This document shows, piece after piece, positions 1 to 10,529 of a DNA stretch of 64,000 nucleotides; position 1 is the first letter of the stretch, and the number at the start of each line of letters is the position of its first letter. Below the pieces are notes generated by a model. It saw only the letters and a program-made list of their open reading frames with translations, had not been told where the DNA came from and searched no databases. The DNA is from Cymodocea nodosa (lineage: Eukaryota > Streptophyta > Magnoliopsida > Alismatales > Cymodoceaceae), in the NCBI GenBank assembly GCA_036874045.1, contig CM072337.1, positions 9,176,001 to 9,240,000 of the forward strand, given 5' to 3'. The position numbers and the translations under genes are program-made.

Positions 1-648
1 TGTGCTATGCTTGCGTCGTGTATTTTGTGGAATTCAGTTCTGTAAATTTTCATTGTTAGTGTAACAGATCTACTTTCAAGACGCACTTATTTCGTAGCAT
101 TTCATGGAGATTTGATTTTTGCACCGAAGGTGTGTTTTTGGAAAGTTTCCATAACTGTCTGCACCCTTTTCTTAAATAAGATATTGCCAACGTTTTAATT
201 AGAGTTAATCCATGAAATCACTGCCATTTTAAAGATATTCCAAGGATCTTTCCAACCATTATTTATTCAAGATTTTTAAACGTTCAAGTTGAAAGTTATT
301 GGAGTTAAATATCGAGCATAAATTCTGTGATTTTAGGATTAATACTCATTAATTTCTTAAATATCTTATCATAACTTAAGAATTAATTGAACTTTGGGGT
401 AATCTTATAAACTTTAATTGTGCTACGAATTTTGTATATTAATATTAAGTAATTAGAGTTTAATTATGAGTTAGTTTAATGTGGATATTTAATCGGATAA
501 TCATTTTAATAAAATTATTTAAGATAAACTCCTTATGGATTCGACCTGTACTTGCACATGCTTATTACAATGGGCACCATGCGCTTACGGTTATAAATGT
601 AAAATTTGCACTTTTACCATTAATTTAACAACACATAAAAGTGTTACA
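1..648 (+). mobile_element. 3' part of an Athila-like LTR (family L)
   Basis: The plus strand here matches, at roughly 75-80% by eye, the reverse complement of the LTRs at 26409-28595 and 31688-33869. Shared landmarks are the segment about GCGCTTACGGTTATAAATG and the end CACATAAAAGTGTTACA. The terminal ACA at 646-648 is the LTR edge, and the next base begins sequence of the E1 LTR. The element therefore lies in the opposite orientation to L2 and runs off the left edge. Whether it is a solo LTR or the 3' LTR of a longer element cannot be told. It is more diverged than the L2 pair, so probably older. Confidence 0.75.
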
Positions 649-755
649 TTAATCAATTTGCATAAGTACTAAACAGATATGCAAAACATGCACAGCGAAA
701 ATCTAAATAAGAAACACACGGGAATTTTAGGTGGTTCACCAACTCGGCTAGTCCA

Positions 756-1684
756 TGTTAGGGCAAGTAGTACAGGTGTGGAGTATACCACAAGAAGTCC
801 ACATTCAGTCGGAAGCTTGTTAACAGTAAGTATCCGAAAATAAAGTTTCAATTCGAGCCTTTAAGCTAACTATCTTAAAGTTAGAAGATTTCGAAGGGTT
901 ATTGGCTGTAACCATTCGAAATGACTTGAAGGACACTTATGTGTACGATCAAACAATTAAGAAGCCAAGTATCTGAAAAGCAGTGACTTAAGTGGATCTT
1001 TGAATAGTTAAGTAGTAACTATCTGAAAATCATAAGTTTTTCAAAAAGTTACAGCTACAACCATCTGAAATGACTAAAGAGACACTTAAGTGAGTTTTCA
1101 AATAGTTAAGATAGTAAGTATCTGAAAGACATGCAGTTTTCGGAGAGTTAACGGTAGAACCTTCTGAAAGGATAGAGAGAGAGAAGTAAGTGGGTTTTCA
1201 AACAATTAAGTCTGTAATTATCTGAAATACCGAATCTCTCTGGATAGTTAGCCTGCTACAGTACCGCCCGTTACAATAAATGAAGAAAAAAGAATTTCTT
1301 TGGATAGTTAAGTCTTTAACTATCTGAAGTGTTGCAGTTTTTTGGAAAGTTAGGAAGATAAGGCTCCGAAATTGAGAGTCCCTTCTCTGAAGCATTATTT
1401 CTCTACTGTAATGGCTTGAATGTAATTAAAGGTTTATTAACCCTAAGTTGGGTAGTATATAAACCTTTATGATGTTGTAAAACATTGCGGTTGATTGTGT
1501 CGAAGCTCATAGTAGAACCCTCAACTCTCCGTGGACGTAAGTAGTTGCTAAACCACGTAAATCCTTGTCTTTAGTGTTCTTCCTTCCTCTTTCTATTCAC
1601 TTCCTAGTTTCAGTGAGTTAAGAGGTGAGTATTTTAGAATCGTGCCATAGAAAGTTGACTGAATAATCGATTTTAAACGTAACA
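756..1684 (+). mobile_element. Solo LTR, Sirevirus type
   Basis: This 929-bp unit starts TGTTAGGG and ends CGTAACA. It interrupts the E1 LTR exactly between GGCTAGTCCA and CCCCCAAGG, which are contiguous in the sister LTR at 7770-7785. Flanks GTCCA (751-755) and ATCCA (1685-1689) fit a 5-bp target duplication with one later change. The 3' part carries a TATATAAACC box (1456-1465) and the CCACGTAAATCCTTG-type segment (1551-1568) typical of Sirevirus LTR ends, which fixes the plus orientation. No internal region or second LTR is present, so LTR-LTR recombination removed the rest. Confidence 0.8.
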
Positions 1685-2402
1685 ATCCACCCCCAAGGAT
1701 CACTTGGGCTTCGCTAAGTGTCTTAACACTTACATATACTTGCTTTCAGGTCGAAGCAAGAACCAACTTGAGCTTTTTGGTCATAGCTCTAACCAACCAC
1801 ATAGAAGTTTTCAAGTATAAACTTTAGTAAACCAACCTTTTGAGTTTTCAGGTAGAAACTCAAACCAATAACTTGAATGAAGTTTTAAGGTTGAAGCCAC
1901 AAACCAAATGATCCTTCTTGGATTAGACTTTCAGTACTTGGAGAGCTTTAAGAATCTTCTTGTATATCCAGCTTTCAATCGATTCTTTGTAGTAGTTAAT
2001 CTGAATTGAGCTTTCTTTTGTAACAGTAATTGATTTGCAATGTATTTTCTCTTCAATGGATTTATTCTACTGTACTTGTTGAGTTTGCAAGTTTAAATAT
2101 GGTAAGTTACCATTTAGAAAGGTGTTTGAAGATAACCTTCTGATTTTCGTAGACTTTCGGATAGTTAGTTGTGTAACTTTCCGAAGGATGTTTGTAACTC
2201 ACCGAAAATCCACTTAAGTCCTTTTGTCACGTGAGATTTAAGTCATACATGTGATGTGTCTTAAGTTCGGATACTTGTAACTGTAACTCACTGAAACGTT
2301 CTTGACTTTCAGATAGTTAACTACAGTAACTCTCTAATTTTTCTTTTAAGCTTTTGGACTGCTGTCTTCTTATTTCTACACATGCATAATAGGATGACTT
2401 AA

Positions 2403-2479
2403 GTTTCGGATAGTTAAGTCTGTAACCTTCCGAAACTTCCTATTTTTCGGATAGTTAACTTTCTAACTCTCCGAAAAAT
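2403..2479. repeat. Two adjacent inverted-repeat cassettes (TTTCGGA class)
   Basis: 2403-2436 reads GTTTCGGATAGTTA, a 6-nt loop, then TAACCTTCCGAAAC. 2442-2479 reads ATTTTTCGGATAGTTA, a 6-nt loop, then TAACTCTCCGAAAAAT. Arms of 14 and 16 nt pair with one or two mismatches. A similar unit lies at 2155-2185 and weaker ones at 2533-2565 and about 2650-2680. Confidence 0.85.
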
Positions 2480-2923
2480 CTTTTAAGCTTCTGTTCTGGA
2501 TTTCTACACATGGGAAATTCACTAACTTAAGTTTCAGATAGTTGGCTTTCCTAACTTTCTGAATTTCTTGAACTTTCAAATAGTTAGTGCCTTAACTCTC
2601 CAATCATTTAGTCAGCTACCTTTAAAACTCTTTGAAGACTTTCTATTTTCAGATAGTTATTCTTCTGACTATCCGATGGTGTTTCTACTACTTTAAATTG
2701 ACTCTTCAGATACATAAGCCTGTAACTTACCAAAGATTAACTTTCTTCCAGATACTTAAGCATGGTAACTGTCTGATTTTCTTGTAGCTCTATAGTAGTA
2801 ATTTCTGAACTACTTGTATCTGTTTATCTACCTTCTGATCTTTTGCTGAGTTGTCTTATCTGTGAAATACAATTTGTTTCCTCACACAGGTTTTTGCATG
2901 ATCAAAATACTAGAGTCCTAACA

Positions 2924-4631
2924 ATCTCCCCCTTTTTGGTAATGACAAAATCCTTTACATTCAGTTACATGTATTTCACTCCCTAGATTGTTTCTATACA
3001 TTTAGTCACACAAAAACTAAGTAAAGTAAAGATTTACAGTGAATACAATAAAATGGAGTTAATTCCTCCCCTTGATTGTGTGTTGGGAATACTTCCTTTG
3101 CCTTCTATGTAATTTTCTTTATTCTTCTCCCCCTTTTTGTCATTAGATAAAAGGAGTTCCATAACTTTCTTTTGCTAAAATACCTGCCATATTTCTCTCC
3201 TTTTTGTTAAGATGTAATATCTAATGTCATAGCAATTTTTTGATTTCCATAATCCTGTTTGATATCAAATGTTGAAAGAATTAATTGCATCAATATCTTC
3301 GAATATCAATTTTTATTGTGCATCAAATGTTGACTGTTGGTGTGCTGATATCAATTGTTGAGATATTTTCATCATTACAGTCTAATTTCTTCTTTCCCTT
3401 TGATGTTGTACTGCTTTTCTTCTTTCTTATTCGAGCATAGTATCAATTGAAGTGTCATTTCCTCAATCCTTGTCTAATAACAGTTGTTGACATATCAATT
3501 TCTGAGAAGTCAGTAATTGCTCTCCTGGTTTATGGTATTTCTTCCTTTGTCTCATTTATATATTGCATCATTTGTAAAGACTGAAAAATAGTGAAATGCC
3601 AATAGTTAATGTAACAATTTATAAATATGCAGTTAATATTTGTAATTGTTGCCACATGCTCTCCCCTTATCTGTATGGTGGTTTTCTAATTTTTAATAGC
3701 CTATATGTGTGCCCTCTTTATATACTTTCTTTTTGCACTGAAACAACATTCTTAATTCCCTTCATATAGTAGGTTCTCCCCCTACTTATATGCTTTCCCT
3801 TGTAGACAAATTTGTTGCACCTATTCTGCAAAAATGTCATTTATGATACCAATTGAACAAGTACCAATTGTTAATTAAAAACATCATAAATAATTCTCAA
3901 TCATTTAGCTTCTAATTCCAATCCGTTTATCTTCTCTTAGATCTTTATTTCAAGAGGTTCTTTCAATTTGCAGAAGATAATTTGAAGATTGTAATATGTC
4001 TACTACAGAATTTGTTTATCCTTTGATAAATCAGATTTGTATACATTCATCCTAGCTCGTGCAAATCTTATTTCCTTTAAAGAACAAGATTCAATCATTA
4101 ATGCCACTTTTGATACTAATTGTTTAGCTTCTGATTTCTCTTCTAGAGATTCCAAAAAAATATATATGTAGAAAGCAATTTGTGACTGTAGTCTGGCTAT
4201 TGCTCTCTTTTCTGTATGCTTGTTTCTAGCTGCTGTAGATTTTGCTCTCCTTGAATATCATGATTTTAGGCACATTTTCCACTCAATTTAAGTGTAGCGC
4301 TTTCTATCAAATTATGGTGCCTCCTGTAATACCAAATAGTTGCTCTCATAACTGATTTTCAACTTTTCAGCCTTTTCAAATTGATCATTCCATTGATCTT
4401 CAGATTTTGGTCATTTGCAGATAATAATTTGAAACTGTAAACTAGCTACTCCCACTAAATGATATAATCCTACAATTCAAATAGAAATAGATTTTGGTAC
4501 CCATACTTTCTTGGATCCATAAGTGTTAGTCCTGACAATATTTAATTTATTGCCTTTTGGTAATCACATTGATCTAGATCTTCTTTTGATGGCAAACACT
4601 ATTGTACCATCTCTATAAGATCGGATAACAC
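2924..4631 (-). other. E1 internal non-coding region with polypurine tract
   Basis: The tract ATCTCCCCCTTTTTGG (2924-2939) is the reverse complement of a Sirevirus polypurine tract next to the LTR. A second tract TCTCCCCCTTTTTGTCATT lies at 3126-3144 and a shorter one at 3777-3785. The rest is AT-rich with no reading frame. The words 'accaattgtt' and 'atcaattgttg' recur many times (for example about 3350, 3480, 3860), as a diffuse short repeat. A minus-oriented relative of this region is at 57351-58461. Confidence 0.7.
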
Positions 4632-6165
4632 TGTTGAGCTATATTTTTAGCTCAAGCTTTACTGCAAGTGCATAGTTCTTTTGGTGTACATGGCAAATAC
4701 AGGTCATTCTTCCACAAGGATTGTGTTTATGACTTATTCAACTATTACTCAACTTGTTCTTCAAGCTCTTAGGTATACTTCAGTAAATTATGACATGTGA
4801 ATGTAGAATAATCAAAGTTAACACAAGCTCACAAATCATGCAATTTCAAGGCAATTTGTAGTGGAAAATGGTGATGTGAATCAATTTCTTTACTTATAAA
4901 TCTATCAACTCATTCAATTATAACATGCACACAAGTTCCACGTGATTTCAGAAGTGATATCAATGCATCAATATTAAGGAAAGAAAAATAAAACAAGGTT
5001 CAATAGACTATACTACTCTATTCTAATTTATACTAAATGCATGCAACTATGCTATTTGCTAATCTAGCTAAACTATACTATACTACTTGCATTAGAAATT
5101 CTTTTTGGTGATTGATTAGGACAAAATGTGATCAATATAAGATATAACAAACTCAATTAACTACTGAAATTAAAATTAACAACTAGATATAAGTGATAGG
5201 TTCTAAATTCAAATGAACATCAACACTTATTTTCTTCTTCTTTCAATTCACACCTTCTTCTCAAATGCGCCAAGCCACCATTGATGAGTGTCATTCACTC
5301 GTGTGAAAGCCTCACCAACAGCCCCAACAATACACGTGAATAGAGGATGCAAATTAGAAGTTGAAAAGAAGAATTAAACATTCATATACATTCATTGAAC
5401 TCTATCTAGCTAAGAAGACATATAATTGAGATGTTCACCACCATTTCTCATCAATTCTTCCTCTATACAAGAAAATAATAAACTCTAAGAGTTGTCACTA
5501 CCTTAGGAGCTTCTTATCTTCTTCTCTAGAGCTTTGAATTCAATGGAACTTGGCAGCAAATCCACCTCCAAGCTTGAACGTCTTCTCCTTAGCCCTTGGA
5601 ATGGTGAATAGCATGAATGGGTGGTCTCTCTTTGGAAGCACAAGCCTCACCTCCAAGCTTCTTCTCCTCCTTCTTTCTCTCCTTGGAAACACCAAGTTGG
5701 CCTACGAAATTCCTCTCCCCTTGCCTTTATGTTAGCATGTGTTCTCTCTCTTTGATGTGGCACCTTGGTTTTATCACCAAGCCAATAGGATGTCATAGAT
5801 CTAGGAGGGCCAATAAGGTGTTGGCATGCCCTCTTCTTTAAAGTTTAGTCCACCAACTTTTGATTCTTTACATTTTCTTTTGGTCTTTTGCATTAAGCTC
5901 CTTCCATATGTGTGTTACCTACAATTAATGGAAATTGAACTCCAAGAGACGTTAGCCAACATAGGACATTCAAAATAAAATCAATGTGTTCCATGTAAAA
6001 TTATATTCAATGGGGGATGCACTTGTTAATTAAATTTCTATATTGCACTATATTTCAAGACTTATATTACCCATAATTAATATCATTTATCCATCATAGA
6101 TATATAATATCATGCAAAATTACTTATAAAATTCATTAAAAATGGGCAAAATTAAAGCTTGAACA
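4632..6165 (-). mobile_element. Solo LTR, Athila-like gypsy
   Basis: It starts TGTTGAGC and ends CTTGAACA, flanked by identical AACAC duplications (4627-4631 and 6166-6170), so it is a complete solo LTR of 1534 bp. Near its left end the segment CTGCAAGTGCATAG ... CCACAAGGATT matches the same place in the LTR at 19578 and in family L, showing the family and the minus orientation. It splits E1 between gag and the 3' non-coding region. The short open frames around 5550-5841 have no family signal and look like chance frames in an LTR. Confidence 0.85.
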
Positions 6166-6170
6166 AACAC

Positions 6171-7380
6171 CACCATAGTAGGGTATTTCCCGTGGAGTAG
6201 CATACCCTAGGCCAAATCTATTTAGACTATGTCTTTGTGAACCAATGATTTTATTTAATCCATTTTGTCCATTGGTAAACTTATGCATAGTATTTTTTAG
6301 ATCAGTAATTTCAGATTTCAGATTTTCATTTTCATTTATCAATTCATCATTATTGCATTTTCTATTTTCAATAAGCAAATTTTTAAGTTTAGTATATGCT
6401 TCTTCTAAACATGCAGTTAAATGCTTAATTTTCTTTTTATAATTCTTGCATTTAACATATAAATTGTCAACAGTAGACAAAAGAATATTTACATCTAGAT
6501 TATTATTGTCTACATCAGAATCACTTTGAGATGAAGTGGAACATACCTCTTGTGCTGTATAGCACACGTTTATTAGTACCTCTTCATCTAAACTGGATAA
6601 GCTATTAGAAGAACTACTATCATCCTAGGTAGCCTTCAATGCCATTTTCTTTTTGTAGCTCTTCTTCTTCTTTTCATTTCTTTTTCTTCTTCTAGTTGTA
6701 GTGGACAATCAGGTTGTATATGTCCCTACTTTTTGCATTTAAAGCATATTGGAGCATTGCTTTTTGATGTGCTAGCTTGGTTCTTTTTCTTCATCCATTT
6801 TCTGAATTTTCTAGCCAATAGCACAACTTCATCATCATCTGAGCTTTCAAGTTCCTAAGTTGACGGAAAGGCTAGTTCTTTCTCCGTTTTTGTTTTCTTT
6901 TTAGCACTTCCTTCCTCATCTTTCCATTCTTTCATTTGAACTTCATGGGCTAGTAGATTGCCCATTAGATCCTCTATTGAGTATTTCTTAAGGTCTTTGG
7001 AATCTTGTATTGATGTGAAATTTTGCTTCCATTCTACAGTTAAGCTTCTAAGAATTTTCTACACCTGTTCACGGACAGAAATTCCTTTCACAAACCTCTT
7101 AAGCCATTAATAATCTTAGTGAATCTAGAAAACATATCAATAATTGTTTCATCATCAAGCATTTTAAATAATTCAAGCTTTCTAAGTAAAATGCTAATTT
7201 GTGTGTCTTTCACTTGGCTGGTTCCTTCAAAGGTTATTTGAAGAGTGTTCCAAGCCTTGTGAGCAGATTTACAAGCTGAAACTTTATTATATTGTTCAGT
7301 AGATAAGGCATAGTAAATAATATTCAACCCTTGAGCATCCATTTGGATGATTCTCTCATCCTCCTCAATCTAGTCATCCT
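6171..7380 (-). pseudogene. Fossil gag of E1 (Sirevirus)
   Basis: The N-terminal part (7342-7088) shows a copia Gag (UBN2-like) pattern: LNIIYYALSTEQYNKVSACK, then AHKAWNTL and EGTSQVKDTQISILLRKLEL. A zinc-knuckle-like, Lys-rich stretch follows around 6650-6760. The C-terminal part (6567 to about 6171) is a coiled coil rich in Asn, Lys and Glu that ends in the SQRHSLNRFGLGY signature seen in Sirevirus Gag. The fossil carries several breaks, and its distal end is cut by the solo LTR at 4632-6165. Pol does not follow it. Confidence 0.8.
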
Positions 7381-7581
7381 CATGACTAGGTGGAATAGGT
7401 GTTCCTAGAACCACCATTTTTCATAGACTTACATCTAAGCTTCTAAGGAAACATTCCATCCTGTTTTTCTAGTAATTATAGTTAATACAATCAAACAGGG
7501 GAGGACGATGGATGTTCTGACCCTCTCTATGAAAGGAAGCCATGATCTCAAATGGTTAAATCTATAAAAAGAGATCAACTT

Positions 7582-7593
7582 GCTTTGATACCA
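7582..7593 (-). other. Primer binding site of E1
   Basis: The minus strand reads TGGTATCAAAGC, one base from the TGGTATCAGAGC complement of initiator tRNA-Met. It stands two bases inside the LTR edge at 7596. This fixes the element's orientation and the LTR boundary. Confidence 0.85.
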
Positions 7594-7595
7594 AT

Positions 7596-8521
7596 TGTTA
7601 GGACCATAAGGCTTCACTAGAGGGGGGGTGAATGGTGTCTATGTGTAGTTTTAAAACTTTTTACTAACTAATTTGATTAATCAGTTTGCACAAGTACTAA
7701 ACAAATTTACAAAACATGCACAACAGAAATATAAATAAGAAACACAAGGGAATTTTAGGTGGTTCACCAACTCGGCTAGTCCACCCCCAAGGATCACTTG
7801 GGCTTCACAAAGTGTCTCAACACTTACATATACTTGCTTTCAAGTCGAAGCAAGAACCAACCATTCACTTGAGCTTTCTAGTCATAGCTCTAACCAACCA
7901 AACAGAAGTTTTCAGGTATAAACTTTAGTAAACCAACCTTTTAAGTTTTCAAGTCGAAACTCAAACCAATAACTTGAATGAAGCTTTAAGGTTGAAGCCA
8001 CAAACCAAATGATCATTCTTGGATCAGACTTTCAGTAGTTGGAGAGCTTTAAGAATCTTCTTGTATATCCAACTTTCAATCAATTCTTTGTAGCAGTTAA
8101 TCTGAATTGAGCTTTCTTCTGTAACAGTAATTGATCTACAATGTATACTATATCTTTGTATGTGATTGTATCTGTAATCTCACTTGTTAGCTCTATAGAA
8201 TATTGAATGATCTGTTTGTATTTATGCTTGTAAGTTCAACAATCATACTTTCTCTTCAATGGATTTATTCTGCTATACTTGTTGAGTTTGTAGGTCTAAA
8301 TATGGTAAGTTATCATTTGGAAAGGTGTTTCAAGATAACCTTCCAATTTTCTTAGACTTTCGGATAGTTAGCTATGTAACTTTCCAAAGGATATTTGTAA
8401 CTCATCGAAAATCCACTTAAGTCCTTTTGTCACATGAGATTTAAGTCATACACGTGATGTGTCTTAAGTTCGGATACTTGTAACTGACTCATCGAAACGT
8501 TCTTGACTTTTAGATAGTTAG
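7596..8521 (-). repeat. 5' LTR of E1, truncated
   Basis: It starts TGTTAGGACC, followed by a G-rich run and GTGAATGGTG, the conserved terminal block of Sirevirus LTRs (on the minus strand a CACCCCCCC-type end). It matches the LTR at 649-2923 as far as TTCTTGACTTTTAGATAGTTAG, where the E2a LTR begins at 8522. It contains one hairpin cassette at about 8355-8395. Confidence 0.8.
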
Positions 8522-10039
8522 TGTAGGACCGTATGGCTACACAAGAGGGGGGTGAATTGTGTTTTTCAATATTTTCAAATATAATTGAAACTTTAAAACT
8601 CAAAAAAAAGTCGAGACATTGTTTTCATAAAATCATTTTTATTCAAGGTTTCAATGACAATATACAATTCAATTCTCCTCAGAAATTGTAGATGCAATTA
8701 TATCTCGATACCATGTATCATTTCATAACTACAAATAGAGAACTAATTTACAGAATTTAAAACATTTCTTCTTCAGCAATTCTTCAGTGACGAATATCTT
8801 GTCCTTTTATGCTTCATCGAATTTGCTTTCTTCTGATACTTTAAATCTTCAGTGACGTAAATCTTACCTTTTTATGCTTCACTGAATTTGCTTCCACCTG
8901 ATACTTCAAATCTTTAGTAACATATATCTTACCTTTTTATGCTTCACTAAATTTTCTTTCACCTAAGAGATTTTCCCTGAAGAGGTGTTTTTGATCCCTG
9001 AAAAGATTTTTCGTTTGATGTGCAGGGATAATTTGATCAATGAGAATTCTATGCCTTTTATACTGTATCTTCATTTCATGCATATCCTCCATGTTTAATC
9101 ACTACTAGTTTTCCACTTCTTCACGTCTTTTCTTCGAAATACACACGTTCTGACCCATGTTTACATTTCGAATTTTCTTTAATCATCAATCCTAGATCTT
9201 TGAAAAATTTCCTGCAAAATAAACTTTCTCGTCCAAAATTTTTCAAGTATAATAAGAAGTCATTACTTTAATGTTAACTAAACAAGTAACACAAGTATAT
9301 ATATAACTTAACGTTTCTAACTTAATGAGTTCCTCATGTGCCAACTCACGTGACAAGTACTGTAGCTAACTCAATGAACTATCTTCGTAGTGTTACGCTA
9401 ACTCAACGAACCATCTTCGTTGTGTTACGATAACTCAACGAACCAGTAATAAATAAATGTTTTTATAATAAGAATTTTACCACGTCCAAAAAATAACAAC
9501 TTAAGTTTATAACACTAACCTAACGCGTTGCCTTAGTGTCCAATATAGGAACTCAACGCATTTAGTTATGTTAACTTAACGAGTTAAACATGTGCACCTC
9601 ACTTGATACAATATAACATTCATAACTTATAATTTCACCACGTGTATAACACTAACTTAACGAGTTCTCACATGACCTATTTTAACCTTTAAGCCTCTAA
9701 CTTAACGAGTTCTCATGTGATCTCTATACAAACAAAACTCTAACTTAACGAGTTGTCAAACGTGCACTGTTCATGATATAGAAAATATAACTTTAAAACA
9801 TATCATGCTTTTCAATAAAAACACACGTTAACTTAACGTTTAGTTAAATGAGAAATTAATGCAATGAAATGACTAGTTATTAACTTAGTATAATTTCAGA
9901 TCCAATATAGACAAGTATTTATATCAGTAAGCTTTTTCTGTATTAATTAATTATTTTAATTTCCTTCCACAAGCAATAGTAATTGAGCAAATATGATTAA
10001 TTTCATTCAGCACACATCATCAAAACAAAATACTCAACA
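8522..10039 (-). repeat. 3' LTR of E2a
   Basis: It starts TGTAGGACC and ends TCAACA next to the polypurine tract, 1518 bp. The plus strand opens with ACAAGAGGGGGGTGAATTGTG, the same terminal block as other Sirevirus LTRs here. A minisatellite of 75-bp-like units is at about 8770-8965. From 9300 to 9760 it is dense in CTAACTTAACGAGTT-type words and inverted repeats, for example 9399-9427 with 12-nt arms TAACTCAACGAA and TTCGTTGTGTTA around a 5-nt loop. Confidence 0.85.
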
Positions 10040-10529
10040 ATCTCCCCCTTTTTGATGATGAAAAAACCATATTAAATCAATTATGAAATATATTTAACTC
10101 AACTAAGCACCTTCATTGAGTTAACTTTTAATTCAACAAACAAGTTTGTTGACTTAAGTTCACTTAAGCTTATTTCTATTGTTGTGTAAATTTCACCTCT
10201 CAGAACTAAAACTTTCAAATGTCAATAATTATATAAGTATCATTTCTCTAATTATCATCTGTCAGATTACAATAACCATAAATATCATCTCCCTTTATAT
10301 TATATGCAATTAAAATCATAATCATCTTTTTATAACATTTCTCCCCCTTTTTGTCATTAATCAAAAAGATAATTACAGAGAATATATATATAGTAAGAGA
10401 TATATTTACAACAACGCTTTCTGTAAACAATAATAAGAATAGAATGCATTTACAGAAAAATGTATTGTTCAATGAATCAAACAAGGAATACAAACATTAC
10501 ATTTTGTATTCAGATACAAACAAAAACAG
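10040..10529 (-). other. Polypurine tract region of E2a
   Basis: ATCTCCCCCTTTTTGATGATG (10040-10060) abuts the LTR. A second, very similar tract TTTCTCCCCCTTTTTGTCATT lies at 10338-10358. The same doubling is seen in E1 (2924 and 3126) and in the U copies (42905/42965 and 44935/44995), so it is a family trait. The rest is AT-rich non-coding sequence. Confidence 0.7.

Larger units (their letters stand above)
649..2923 (-). repeat. 3' LTR of E1, split by a solo LTR
   Basis: Sequence at 651-755 and from 1690 on matches the 5' LTR at 7690-8520, including the shared words GGTGGTTCACCAACTCGGC and CCCCCAAGGATCACTTGGGC. The two parts are separated by the solo LTR at 756-1684. The stretch 2150-2790 is an array of short inverted repeats of the form TTTCGGATAGTTA, short loop, TAACTNTCCGAAA. 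The LTR ends TCCTAACA at 2916-2923, next to the polypurine tract. Its left terminus is missing, cut by the family L LTR. Confidence 0.8.
649..8521 (-). mobile_element. E1: gag-only Sirevirus-type Ty1/copia element
   Basis: On the minus strand the order is a 5' LTR (7596-8521), a Met-initiator tRNA primer site (7582-7593), a gag region (7380-6171), a long non-coding stretch (4631-2924), a polypurine tract (2924-2936) and a 3' LTR (2923-649). The LTR edges TGTTAGGA and TCCTAACA are perfect inverted termini. Protease, integrase and RT are absent, so it looks internally deleted or non-autonomous. Two solo LTRs sit inside it (756-1684, 4632-6165). Both ends are cut by later insertions: family L on the left and E2a on the right. 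The gag carries several breaks. Confidence 0.8.

Noticed and set aside
5550-5841. Leucine-rich open frame resembling a secreted peptide
   Set aside because: Inside the solo LTR 4632-6165; its hydrophobic run comes from CTTCTCCTCC repeats.
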